This document shows, piece by piece, positions 1-12,860 of a stretch of DNA of 64,000 nt. The DNA comes from Terfezia claveryi. Lineage: Eukaryota; Ascomycota; Pezizomycetes; Pezizales; Pezizaceae. Position 1 is the first letter of the stretch. Each line of letters begins with the position of its first letter. The stretch covers positions 372,001 to 436,000 of the forward strand of contig WHUX01000022.1 in the NCBI GenBank assembly GCA_015179025.1, read 5' to 3'. The notes below the pieces were generated by a model. That model was given only the letters and a program-made list of their open reading frames with translations, was not told the DNA's origin and searched no databases. A program made the position numbers and the translations under genes.

Positions 1-2030
<2,030 letters not shown>

Positions 2031-3036
2031 TGTTGGGGTAAGTGCCGATTTGATGCGAAGGGATGGTGATATGAGCGGGTGGTGAGTTGGGGTGGGGGGG
2101 GGGGAAGAGGAAGTCGAGATGCCCTTCGTGTTGTATTTTGTTTGCTGTTGTACGGATAATCATTGATTGGTTGGGCTTGCTTGCGGGTGTTGGTTATTTT
2201 TTTTTTTTGGTTTAGGGTTGGTTTTTAGTTTTTGGTTTTGGTTTTGGTTTTGGTTTTGGTTTTGGTTTTTTGTTTTGACTTGATTTTGAATTCAATTTGA
2301 TCTGGAGTGGAGAGATATATAGAGAAAGAGGTACAGAGGAGGGAGAGATATATATAGAGAGGGAGACCCAGGAGGGGAGAAGGGTGCCAATGGGTTGGAT
2401 CATGATGAAAGATGAGATGAAAGATGTGAAGCGATGCATGTTGTTTATGCCTTTTTATTTTTTTATATTTTTTTACTCTCATAGTATCCCTTGCAACTTA
2501 TAGTAGCGTAGCGTGTAGCGAACCTGAACTAGAATATTGAATGCAACCCTGTTTTTTTTTTCTTCTTCAACTTTAGAGTGGGGGGGTGGGGGTTGGACTG
2601 GTTGAGTTTTTTTCCCCGGTGGCGGGAGGTAGGGCGAAATGGTATGTATTATGTATGTTTATGTTATGTATTTACTTAATGTATAGAGTATGATTTATAT
2701 ATGTATGCATTTTATGTATATTATGTAAGTTATGTATGTTAACTAGAGGAAAAAAGAAAAAAAAAAAAAAAGAAAAAGAAATTTGATTGTGATGTATGTA
2801 CTGTACTTCTGTACTATAGATATACTGTATATGTGTATACCTATAGTACACGCAGAGTGGGGGAGAGAGGGGAGCAAGTAGTTAGATATATACGAGGCTG
2901 CTCGGTGAAACTTGTTTGGAGTTTACCCTGAAGTTCCTTGGTCAATATCAATACCGGTACCTCTCAGCCAATAGCCATACCCCCCCCAACAGCATCCCAA
3001 AACAATAGCAACTACCCACGCTATACAAACACAGCC
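2031..3036. other. Intergenic spacer with simple repeats
   Basis: No gene seen. It contains a TTTTGG hexanucleotide run (about 2226-2270), a purine-rich GAGAGATATATAGAGA stretch (2310-2375), TATGTATG-type repeats (2640-2740) and an A-rich run (2751-2780). The last 100 bases would hold the rhodanese promoter. No clear TATA box is singled out. Confidence 0.7.
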
Positions 3037-3615
3037 ATGAACCCCTCATTACTACGCACCACCTTCCTCCTCCCTCTACGGTACCAGCGTCTCACAGGCG
3101 CATATCGAGGTCTACCAGGCTTACCCAACCGACCACCGCATCGAACCCTGCACACCACTCTTGCGCACCACTCCCCCGGCCCCGGCGCGCCGCACACCTT
3201 CTCCCCCGGCACCCCATCCTCCCCCGAAGCAACAACCTACACCTACCGCACCATCAAAGCCCTCACTACCCGGCCCCCAGGTGCCCCCCCCACCATCCTC
3301 ATCGACGTGCGCGAGCCCGAAGAGTACGCAGCGGGACACATCCCCACGGCGAAGAACCTCCCCATTATGACAAGGCCGGATGGGTTTTTTTTGCCGAGAG
3401 ACGAGTTTAGGGATGTGTTTGGGTGGGAGAAGCCGGAAAGGGGGGTGGTGGCGGTGTTTTATTGTAAGGCGGGCATTAGGAGTAGGGCTGCCGCGGGGTT
3501 GGCGAGGGAGGCGGGGTGGGAGGAGGTAAGGGAGTATCCTGGCAGTTGGATGGATTGGGTGGAGAGGGAGAAGGAGAAGGAGAAGGAGAAGGATAAGGAG
3601 GAGAAGGGGGAGTAG
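3037..3615 (+). CDS. Mitochondrial rhodanese-domain sulfurtransferase (192 aa)
   Basis: Single-exon gene starting at the first ATG (MNPSLLRTTFLLPLRYQR), an Arg/Leu-rich, acid-free leader typical of mitochondrial import. The rhodanese fold follows from about residue 65 (TYTYRTIKAL): ILIDVREPEEYAAGHIPTAKN is the CH2A-type motif, and FYCKAGIRSRAAA carries the active-site loop CKAGIRS with the persulfide cysteine at about residue 143. YPGSWMDWV is the conserved C-terminal helix region, and the protein ends in a Lys/Glu repeat. It resembles the yeast Rdl1/Rdl2 thiosulfate sulfurtransferases, which pass sulfur to cyanide or thiols. The frame extends upstream of the ATG but with no better start. It converges with the gene on the opposite strand 383 bp downstream. 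Family call is firm; substrate is inferred. Confidence 0.93.
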   Translation: MNPSLLRTTFLLPLRYQRLTGAYRGLPGLPNRPPHRTLHTTLAHHSPGPGAPHTFSPGTPSSPEATTYTYRTIKALTTRPPGAPPTILIDVREPEEYAAGHIPTAKNLPIMTRPDGFFLPRDEFRDVFGWEKPERGVVAVFYCKAGIRSRAAAGLAREAGWEEVREYPGSWMDWVEREKEKEKEKDKEEKGE

Positions 3616-3998
3616 GTTGAAAGGGGAGGGTGGGGGTTGTATATTTGTGTGTAATGGGGCACAGAGAGAAAGAGAGAGATGTAATGCAACGTTAATGTGT
3701 AGTCTACAAATCCAATACTAAAACCCGAGATGATGAATAGAGAAATCCCATCTTTATACAGTACTTTCAGCACAATATATGTCTGTCTATACAGTCCGTC
3801 CATCTGCCTAGCAGCCTCAGTGCTTACGGCAAGGGGAGGACATAAGTTATAATATATCACATCCAGCCGTGACCTGAAACAGCACAGCAATCGTAGAAAA
3901 CGAATTGAAGTATGAGAAAAAAAAAATAAAATAAACACTATCCCTTCTAACCTCCATCCACAATCCCATCAGTTTTATCCGATACGGGTTGATATGAT
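3616..3998. other. Convergent 3' intergenic region
   Basis: Separates the ends of two convergent genes. It contains AATAAA-like A/T-rich stretches (around 3920) that could serve 3' processing on either strand. No other feature seen. Confidence 0.6.
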
Positions 3999-4508
3999 TT
4001 AAGGCCTCACTGCCTGTGCCGCCTTCGCAGCCTCATCCTCGGCTCTCTCCTTCTCGATGATTTGTCTCGCCCACACTACAGACCCCCACACACAACCCAA
4101 CCCAACCCAATCAATTAGCCACCATTCCGCTCCCCGCCGCCCCCAATCTGGAGTATAAGCCTGGACTTACAACGACTCGGAAACGCCCTGTCCCTCTCAG
4201 GGAAGCGGTCTCTGTGCTCTAGCTTTGCGCTATAACTCCACACGACCATGACCAGCCCTGCGATCGTTGCACCGACAATGGCGGTGTTGGCCTTCCAGTT
4301 GCTGGGGCGGGAGTACCACCCGCCGGTGGGGGACCAGACGTGTTTGGGGTATCTGTTGAGGGAGGTTAGCGAGTCGACCCCGGAAGCGGGGGAGGAGGGA
4401 GGTGGAGGTACTGACTGGATCTTGCCGCCGCCGCCCTAGAAGGTTACACTCCCAATTAGCCCTCCGTTCGACAGCCACAGAGCCCAGCCGGATGACGCAG
4501 CTTACCAT
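3999..4508 (-). CDS. Small single-span, probably mitochondrial inner-membrane protein (114 aa, 3 exons)
   Basis: Exons on the minus strand: 4508-4506 (the ATG alone), 4435-4171 and 4075-3999. Introns are GTAAGC..CTAG and GTAAGT..TGTAG, and phases join cleanly to 345 nt. The protein starts MGGGGKIQSV, then YPKHVWSPTGGWYSRPSNW, a hydrophobic segment (about residues 58-75, AIVGATIAGLVMVVW), then basic RFPERDRAFPS and a charged C-terminal helix (WARQIIEKERAEDEAAKAAQ). From memory this layout matches a conserved small ascomycete protein with complex I accessory-subunit character, but I cannot name the subunit, so that link is inference. The gene is absent from simple ORF scans because its exons are short. 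It is divergent from mL44. Confidence 0.8.
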
Positions 4509-4792
4509 TGTGAGTCGTGATGAGGGGATGGATGCGCTGGGTGTATGAGGAGTGTGGTCTCTCCGCAGCTCTACACTTTCGGTTGGAGGGGAGTCCCCCA
4601 CCTTGGCGCCAAGCCGCAGCGGGAATAGTGCAGGCTGTTTGGCCCCAGCTCTTTCCGCACGTTTCTGCGACTCCCGCCCTCCAATTGCAGCTCCGACACC
4701 GCGCACAGCAGACACAGGCAGGAGGGGGAATCTGCGGACTCGGAGCGAAAGCCTACGGAATTGAGGGAGAATATTACGAGACAGCAGGGCGG
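4509..4792. promoter_or_regulatory. Divergent promoter shared by two mitochondrial-type genes
   Basis: The 284-bp gap lies between the ATG of the small membrane protein (minus) and the ATG of mL44 (plus). It contains a GAGGGGAGTCCCCC palindrome-like block (about 4588-4601) and CCAAT-type sequence (about 4680). A shared promoter follows from geometry; no element is proven. Confidence 0.5.
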
Positions 4793-6006
4793 ATGTTCCG
4801 GCGGATACGGTGCCCCACCGCCGCGGCGGGGCCATGCTCGAAGCTTCTTCTGCCATCCAGCTCGGCATGTACGCTGGGTGCAGGGCCTAGGGCAGCAGCT
4901 GCGGTGCGGATATCTACGACATCTACCCCCTCCCAAAAAAGTTCTACCACCCCCGCCCATAGCAAGGGCACCGGCACCAGCAAGCAACTCCCCCTCCCCC
5001 CCTCCCGCTCCCCCCACACCTCCGCCAAACTCTCCTCCTCCACGCGCGACTCTCCCTCTCGCCCGCCTTTCCCCTCGAGACCCTCGCGCGTTGCCTCATC
5101 GACCCCACCGCTGAGCCGAATCCAAAGTTCAACAATGGCACATTAACGAATCTGGGGAACAACTTGCTGGGGTACTACACCGCCGAGCACCTCCTGGCAA
5201 AGTACCCCCGGCTGCCGATGGATGTCCTCCAAGCGGCGATGCACGCTTATATATCCGCCCAGGCGCTGTTCCAGGCCGGGCGGGAGTGGGGTGTTGAGGA
5301 TGCGTTTGAGCCGACACTAGAGGTCAACGCGGGGCTGCTGCAGTTCAAGAGGTTGAAGCCCGGGGAGCCCTGGGGCCCAGAGAAGTACTTCAAGACAGGG
5401 GACGAGAGCGCATTGGAACCCCCTGCCCCTGCCACCGCAAAATACAACAACGATCCAACACTAAAATCAACACTAGACCCAGAAGCAGAAGTAGAAGGCA
5501 TCCCACTATCCCACGCCACCGCCAACTTTGTCAAATCCGTCTTTGCAGGAATCTACCTCCACGAATCACCCTCCTCCGCGCACCACTTCTTCCGCCAACA
5601 CATCATCTCTAGGCATCTCGACGTCTCGAAGCTATTCAACTTTGAACAGCCAACGCGGCACCTCTCCCGCCTCTGTGCTCGAGAGGGATTCCAGCCACCC
5701 ATTGCGAGGCTACTCTCTGAAACGGGGAGGAGGTCAAGGGCGCCGGTGTATATCGTGGGCGCATATAGTGGGGAGGAGAGGCTGGGGGAGGGGTATGGTG
5801 CGAGTTTGGACGAGGCGAGGATTAGAGCTGCGGTGAGCGCACTTAAGGGGTGGTATTTGTATAGTCCTATGGTGGGAAGGGTGGTGGATAGGCCGAGTAG
5901 GATGGTGGAGGAGAAGAATGAGGAGGTGGTGGAGGAGGAGGAGGAGGAAGGGGGGGACAGGGGTTTTTTGAGTCTGTTTGTGGATGTGGGAGAGGTGATT
6001 GTGTAA
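4793..6006 (+). CDS. MRPL3: Mitochondrial large-subunit ribosomal protein mL44 (Mrpl3), one apparent frame break
   Basis: The ATG at 4793 opens an Arg/Ser/Ala-rich presequence (MFRRIRCPTAAAGPCSKLLL). Frame 2 continues to KQLPLPP; from there frame 1 carries the conserved body: LPPHLRQTLLLHARLSLSPA, FPLETLARCLIDP, then NLGNNLLGYYTAEHLLAKYP, the RNase III-like core of mL44. A C-terminal dsRNA-binding-like region follows (APVYIVGAYSG, DEARIRAAVSALKGWYLY), then an acidic tail. One missing base in the C7 run at 4996-5002 (or C6 at 5010-5015) explains the shift. With it repaired the length is 404 aa, close to yeast Mrpl3 (390). The RNase III catalytic acids are not conserved in this family, so the role is structural in the mitoribosome. 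The gene probably works; the break looks like a sequencing undercount. Confidence 0.92.
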
Positions 6007-6544
6007 GATGTGGTGTAATATACCGGTTGAGGTGGAGGATGTTCAAAAACTTTGCTATGCATGCTAGATTTTGCGAAAATGTATATATATATATAACAAA
6101 TATAGATGTTTCAACCCTGGGGTGTAACTTTGTTGTTTGTTGTAGTTTTTTTTTTTTTTTTTTTTTTTCTGGTCAGATTATATCCCCCCCCTTTTCTCAA
6201 TTAAAAAAATCCTTTTTGCTTCACCATCACATAGATACATTTAGGGGGGGGGGGGGGGGGCGCTGTTGTTGTTATTGTTGTTGTTTTTTTTTTTGTTTTT
6301 TTTGGGGGGGGGTGTAAGTGGTGGTGAAGGGCAAAATTTCCAAAAGAGAGGCGGCGCGGGGGGAGGGAGTGAGGGGGTTGAGGGTAAGTAAGTTATGGTA
6401 TGGTTAGGTAGGATGTATGTATGTATGTAATTGTTATTTTTTATTTTTTGTAAATGTTTTATTTTTATTTTTTTTTTTGTTTTCTTTACTTTACTTTTAT
6501 TATCACTTGGGCGCCGGGTGGATGTTACGTTGATCTATCCCCTC

Positions 6545-6570
<26 letters not shown>
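6545..6570. repeat. CA dinucleotide microsatellite
   Basis: Uninterrupted CA repeats followed by GACACATATATATA. Confidence 0.95.
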
Positions 6571-6575
<5 letters not shown>

Positions 6576-6783
6576 ATATATATACTTGTCTTGTAGTTCC
6601 CCCCCCCCTTCCCAAAAAAAAAAAAAAAAAAAAAAACAAATCTACGGCGAGGATAGACCGGTAACGCTGTGAGCACATTGACTCAGCTAACTCTAAAACC
6701 CCTGTTGTAAGATCCAAATATTTACTATTACGCATATTTTTCCAAAAGAGTCTAAGTAGGCTCAGTACTCTAAATGACATGCT

Positions 6784-6786
<3 letters not shown>

Positions 6787-6820
<34 letters not shown>
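6787..6820. repeat. T34 homopolymer
   Basis: 34 consecutive T bases, the longest homopolymer in the window; it could be a retroposed poly(A) tail on the minus strand. Confidence 0.95.
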
Positions 6821-7864
6821 CCCTACTCTATATATATAGTAAAAGATGGTCCGGACCATATAATCAAACCCACATTATGCGGCTTGCTAAAAAAAAAATT
6901 AAATTAAAAAATTAAATAAAAAAAGGGGGACTCCAGGTGTTGAGGGTAATACAATATATATACCATATTTCCCCCACCCATCAGTTACCGTACTGTATCT
7001 ACTTACTTACACAGCAAACTATTTTCGCACCAAAAAAGGAAAAATTATATAACTACCGTAATCAGTCCTACCTATTCCCAGTGAGTAAAAAAAAAAAACA
7101 TAGCTCTTGAATTACATTACTATTCCATAAGCCCGTAGGAGGGTAGGAGAGACTCTAGATGATTACGATAACATTATGCTCATTTAACAAAATCTGTATG
7201 GGGAAAGGCTTAGTCAAGGAATATAAACTTTCTGCAGAATAACATGAAAAATCAACTTAATTCTCAATTATAATGTACTAGCAAGTATCGGTTTCAAAAA
7301 GATGATACTTTCTGTCTCTGAGTGTACTAAGCCTAGCCTATAGTAACATCACCTCCGAATCTTACAACGCGCCCCAAAGCCATAAGGCCATAAAGGAGGA
7401 CACATGTAATAAAATAATCAGACTATCCAATGTAGCAGCTGTACATTTTCAGGCTCTCGTCCTCCTGCTGGCAACACTCCACCACCCATCTGATTGCCGT
7501 TAATCAGTAGTGGACCCCAATTGTTTTGCTTCAAAATATCAGATCACACAATTTACACAATTTAAATATGCGGCCCAAACAGGCAGCGCTGAGTGATACT
7601 CCCAAAACTAGAATTATTCCCCTTACCAGCTTCAAATGTGGAAGTAGATTTGATTCGTGTATCTCATTCTATCGTTTTAGAACGTTTTCCCCTTCCATTT
7701 ACAAGAAACGCAAAAAAAATTCAGCAATAGACAAATTACTACACATTACCACTTACTCCTGCTGTGACAGGCTCCAGGAATAGGCCTATTCTCGTATGCA
7801 AAATATTGCATAAACAATACCAAGTTTGTGGTATTGCAAAGTACCAAGTATAGTACCCACACAA

Positions 7865-10800
7865 CTACCTTCTTCTCGCCATCATCTGTCTATACTTCTC
7901 CTCCGCCTCCCTCGCTTTCGTCACTGCCTCCTCCATTGCCTTCCTTTCTGCTTTCCTCCTCTCCTCTTCATTCCTCTCTCGTTCCTTCTCATCCTGCTCG
8001 GGCCTCCTCTTCGCAATATCCTTCGGCCTAAAATCACTAAACGCCCTCTTCAACACCTTCTCAATAACCCAACACGCAATGAAGTCGAGTGCCATAGAAC
8101 TCGTAAGCATAATCTTAAACTCATCTGTAAACTTCACCAACTTCAACTGCTCATTGAGCTCGGGGATCAACTCTGTCGAGCACGAGAACGCGATAGCAGT
8201 TACCCCAAGAAGTCCATAGTACATTCCTTTATTCTCTTTGATTGACTCTCTGAATGGACGGCCTTGGTAGTTGATTGCAAAGGTGGAGATCTGTTGGATG
8301 AGTTGCAGGAGGTAAATTGCGGAGTTGAGTAAGGATGGGGAGAATTCTTTCTCCAGGTCAGGGTTGTGTTCTTTTGGTTCTAGACGCTGGACATAGCGGG
8401 AGACGTAGATTAGGGAGACGATGTGGACAGCAAATTGTCCAATGACACTTCCAATAATGTAGATGTTGAATATGTTCGGCTGGGGTCGTTCCTTGGAAAG
8501 CTTCTCCACAGGCTGTTCAGGTTAATATCAGCACCACCCGTTGGTATAGAAATTGCAAAGCAGCGTACCTTAGCCCTGCTCAAACTCAAGAAACACACAC
8601 TCATCAACATTCCACTAATCGTGACTTGCCCATCACCAAACTTGATACCATCTAAGTAAAGCACACTGAGCGAATATGCGCTAATTAAGCAATTCAACGC
8701 CAAAATCTTGTACATCTGAATCGTCGCCACCAACGCGCATCTACCCTGGCGGATAATATTTGCAACAGCAACTACATTCGCAAGTTTACTTGTAAACGGT
8801 GCTGCCACACTAGCATCACCAAGCTTAATCGTCGGGGGTTCACCATCGTCCTCCATTTCTATCATCGAAGTTATCATCTTATCAGCAAGCGCAGCAGAGG
8901 CATTCGCCTTAGCTTGATCTTGTGCGGACTGGTTCCTCAACGTCACCGCCGCACCTGGTGTGGTAACTGTTTCAATTTCGTTGCTCTTCTGGAGACGAGC
9001 CTTAGCCTGATCACGGGCGATGAGTGCTTCCTTTGTTGTTCCCTTGATAGTGGCTTGGGTTTCCATAGCTTTGTCGTAGTTAGGGTTCGCTGGTCCACGA
9101 GGGTAAAGGTGGGCAATCGCTACAGGCGGCGGCGGGGAAGGCTGGTTGAATCTCTTGGTGATGGAAACTTGCTTCTCGTAGAGCTCCTTCATCCTTGTGA
9201 CCCTATAGTGGTCACCGATCTTGCGGAGAACTTCCTCTGAACCGTTAAGGAGAGCTACACCGATGTGAGCTTGCTTGAGAGCTCCGACATCGTTGGTACC
9301 ATCACCGCACATGAGAGTAGTATATCCAAGATCCTTGAGCCCAGTAAGAATATTTTCCTTTTGTGTCGGCGAGACTCTCGCATACACCCAGGTGTGTCTC
9401 AACAAGTCGTTCAGCGATGGACCATTCCTGAATAATGCCAAAGCATAGCCCGTAACACAGATATCCTTGGTCTTCAAGATTTCTTTATCGATAGGATCAG
9501 TTGGGTTAACTGGAATGATTGTCTTCTCATCAACCGTCCTCCAGACTAACTCGTGCTTTGAGGATTTATCCTCTGGTGCATCCAAGATGTAGACTTCTCT
9601 ATCGATGATATCAACCTCGCGGGCAACATGACAAGCGGTCAAAGGATTGTCTCCAGTAATCATAACAACACGGTGAGAGCTCTCATTCAGCATCTGAACT
9701 GTCTTCTTGGCATCCTCCTTTAGTGGACATTGAAGAATCAAAAATCCAGCAAAAGTGAGCCCCGACTCTACCTCCTCTCTCTTGAGACCGTTGATCTTGC
9801 CGATAGCCCATTCGCCATCCGTAGACAGATACTTGTAACCCAGAGCCAAAACTCGAGACCCACGTCTAGTAAAGTGCTTAAAAGTCTCGTCGTAGTACTT
9901 AGGTACTTGGGCAAGCATGTTCTTAACGGTTTCCGGCGCTCCCTTGACTGCCACGATAGTGCCTCGCGTCCGCTTGCCCTGCTGCGTGGAAAGGACCGTT
10001 GCAACAGAGGATTGCCGCTTGAGAGATGACGAAAATTGAAATCGACGTTTAATCTGCACAATACTCTCCGGGTTTGCAAATGACGAGCCAGAAGTTGCCG
10101 CGGTTGCCTTTGACATAAGGGTATCATTTCTTCCAAGTGTCCACCCAAGTGCTGTGAGCGTAGCCTTTTCCATGGGGTCTCCAACAATCTCACCCTCATC
10201 TAAGCGAACAAGAGCATGTGCGGTAGCCAGAACAAGTGTGGTTTGAGCTGGAATATCGTCAACCTTAGTCAAAGTAGTATCTCCAGTGATATGGTTAATT
10301 TTGACTCCAGAGGTCAAGCCGAGCCCTGCAATACCCTCCACAACAAGATCTTCTCCGGTCAAAGTCCCAGTCTTGTCAAAACAACAGATATCGATCCTTC
10401 CAGCGAACGGAATTCTGAATGGCTCAGTACAGAATATTGCATACCTGCTAAGCGCAGCCAAGCTAGTGTTCACGGCCAGTGACAATTCCATAGGAAGTTC
10501 GGGAGGAACCACACTGGTGACAATAAGAACACAGTCCAACAGGAGCTTCGACTTCTTCCTGCCCTTTTCCACCCCCTCAGTCCAGACATACCACGATGCA
10601 GCGATAGCGAACTGCAAGAGAAACAAAATGAAAAGGAGCGCCTCCACGTTGTTGGCGGAAACTCGCTCAGTAGAGTAAATCATCGTGCGCACGAGAGATC
10701 CCTGGGAGGTTTCAAATCCAGTCTTTGTAACAATAGCTAGGGCTCCATTATCTGGAGGTGATGACATCCCAGCGGATACATTACACTGCGCAGTAGAGGC

Positions 10801-11963
10801 GGACGCCGGTTGGTCACCTGGATTTGGGTGGGTAACCTGGAGAACCTTGGTACCACCATAGAGCAATGCATTCTTATCCAATCCATCAGTATCAACTTGC
10901 GCATCGCCAGGTCGGAGTGCGATGGAATCCTTCAGGAGGGGGGTACTTTCCCCGGACAACATTGCCTCGTTGACAATGGCAGTTCCTGAAAGTAAGATCA
11001 TATCACATGCTACGCCGGAGTCCTCCTTCGTCCTACCAACAGAGACAAGATCGCCAGGAAGTAGAAGGTCGGATTGAATCTCAATCCACTTTCCGCACCT
11101 ATATACCCAGATATCGTATGGCTTGATGCTCATTCCCTTGAACTCGGTCATGGTCCTCTGCCTTTGCCACACAACTGTAGACTCAAAAACAATCAACATG
11201 AAAGCCGTAAAGAGCGAATAGTACCAGTACTCGTCCAAGCACCACAACGCCACACAAAAGATTTGGAAGACAAAAAAAGGTGCCACGGCATGCTCCTTGA
11301 ACAGCTCGGTGAATGTGGGAACTGGGATGTCGAAGCTATTGCGCCCATAGTGATGCTCAAGATGGTTGATTTCTTGCTCTGATTGGAGACCTCTAGACTG
11401 CTGGAAAACCGAGATCTTGGGCTTCTCATCGAGTGGGTAGACCAATGGTGAAAAGGTGTTGGTATGACGGTTATACAAGAAGCGTCTCTTTTGAAACAGA
11501 AACGAGATTTCCTCCTCTGAGCCAGACTACACACGTAAAGCACCCACAGTTAGTACTTTAATACGCCGTGACAGCTTCGCTCCAGCGCTTTGCTCACCTT
11601 ATCCCTCACAAGCTCGCAGATGTCCGCACTCCCAGCATTCGCCACCGGCATGACCTGGATTAACTTCGTATCCTCTACTCTAGTCGCCTTTGTAGATGTA
11701 AATAATGCCCGGAGCTTGATGCTCCAATGAGTACTTAACCATAGCAATGCCTGGATCGTCACTATCGATCCGAGGTACACATACGTCCACTCGCTACTCT
11801 GGATGTACTTGTCATAGCTGTCCTTGGGTAGATAGATTGATATAAACGCAGGGTAAGCTGCGAGGAATGGCCAGACATAGGTGTGCAGGTAGATTGGAAG
11901 AGGATTGAGTAAGGCCGATGATGCGATTTGAGGGTGGGGAATTAGCGGAGACCTGTGAGCCAT
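7865..11963 (-). CDS. SPF1: P5A-type ATPase, ER transmembrane-helix dislocase Spf1 (1323 aa, 3 exons)
   Basis: Exons 11963-11598, 11526-8569 and 8512-7865 on the minus strand; introns GTGAGC..GTAG and GTACGC..ACAG join at phase 0 (ADICELVRDK/SGSEEEISF and LSRAK/PVEKLSKERP). The N-terminal P5A membrane pair is IYLHTYVWPFLAAYP and TYVYLGSIVTIQALLW. Actuator motif is AMLSGESTPLLKDS. The P5-specific fourth-helix signature is PPELPMELSLAVN. The phosphorylation motif DKTGTLT lies near residue 506. MITGDNPLTA and MCGDGTNDVGALKQAHIGVA form the hinge. A Lys/Glu coiled C-terminus ends in RRR. Yeast Spf1 acts in the ER, extracting mistargeted tail-anchored and signal-bearing proteins with ATP. The chosen ATG (MAHRSPLIPHPQ) precedes the conserved PLPIYLHTYVWPF. 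All catalytic motifs are intact. PDH E2 lies upstream on the same strand. Confidence 0.97.
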
Positions 11964-12860
11964 GGAAGGGTTAGCAATCGGATACAAATTCTGAGGACTT
12001 TGAGGCAGAAGGACCATCGCTCGCTCACATTGTAGATGTAGGGAAAGGAGAATAATCTCCTGGAATTGAGAAAGTCTCAGTCGACCACGAGCAGAGTTCG
12101 GAATCGTCAAATGGAGAATATCGTCAAAGGGAAAAAGACAAGAGCGCCTTTAAAGCATGGAATGAAAGACGTCAAGGGGGACAAAGTGAAGCCTCCTTTT
12201 TGCTGCGTACGAAGCTACCTCCAGACCCTATGAACTTTTGTATATCGACGGTGATACCGTTATCGAATAAATTGCTAATGAACAGGGGGATCTGGTTCAT
12301 GGCAGGTGTCCTGTTGCCCCCTTGCTTCCAAGTGCTTCCGCCAGAATATTTTTTCTTCCGATAGGTGGCACTTGCGGCTAATGCTGCTCATTATACTCGC
12401 GCTTGTCGCGTCTATTGGTCCTCTAATCCCACTGTATTTTCCCTTGCTCTATGTAAAGGCATCACCACCTCTTGGTCATCGTAGCTAATCACGCTATGGA
12501 ATGTTGTCTTGCGCTCGCAGTTATGCGCAAATCTCAGGGACAAAGCATTGTATCATTTTCGCTAGCAATGAAAAGATATACATACATACACGAAGTGAAA
12601 GGTCAAGATAATAAATTAAACAAAGGGAACAAGCAGAGATCAGTCTGGGTTGCGAATGCAAGAAAAGAGAGTATCGTCCGCAATTTTTACACGGTCCCGG
12701 TCCGTATTTCATCTCCTTATATTCTTGAGGTGGAAGAGAAAGATGCCAATGATTCTATTATATCCACTTTATCCCTTCTCATATCTCAGCCAGTTCCCCC
12801 CTCTCCCCCCCCTCCTCAAAGTCAGTTCAACGCCGGACACCCTACATCCTGGAACATCTT
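11964..12860. other. Spacer between P5A ATPase start and PDH E2 end
   Basis: About 900 bp carrying the SPF1 promoter/5' leader (near 11964-12200) and the 3' region of the E2 gene. Open frames here have no recognisable content. A pyrimidine-rich run (12796-12815) lies just after the E2 stop on the minus strand. Confidence 0.6.

Larger units (their letters stand above)
6007..7864. other. 1.9-kb homopolymer- and microsatellite-rich spacer
   Basis: No gene seen. It holds T23 (6146-6168), G17 (6244-6260), CA dinucleotides (6545-6570), A23 (6614-6636), T34 (6787-6820) and several shorter runs. The P5A ATPase gene ends at 7865 on the opposite strand, so the region is 3' to both neighbours. Confidence 0.75.

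Noticed and set aside
4230..4868. 212-codon minus-strand open frame
   Set aside because: It overlaps the spliced small membrane-protein gene in a different frame and the mL44 leader on the other strand. The spliced model has proper introns and protein-like sequence; this frame does not.
8410..8568. C-terminal extension of the P5A ATPase middle exon
   Set aside because: It reads through the GTACGC..ACAG intron; splicing joins SRAK to PVEKLSKERP, which continues the conserved family sequence.
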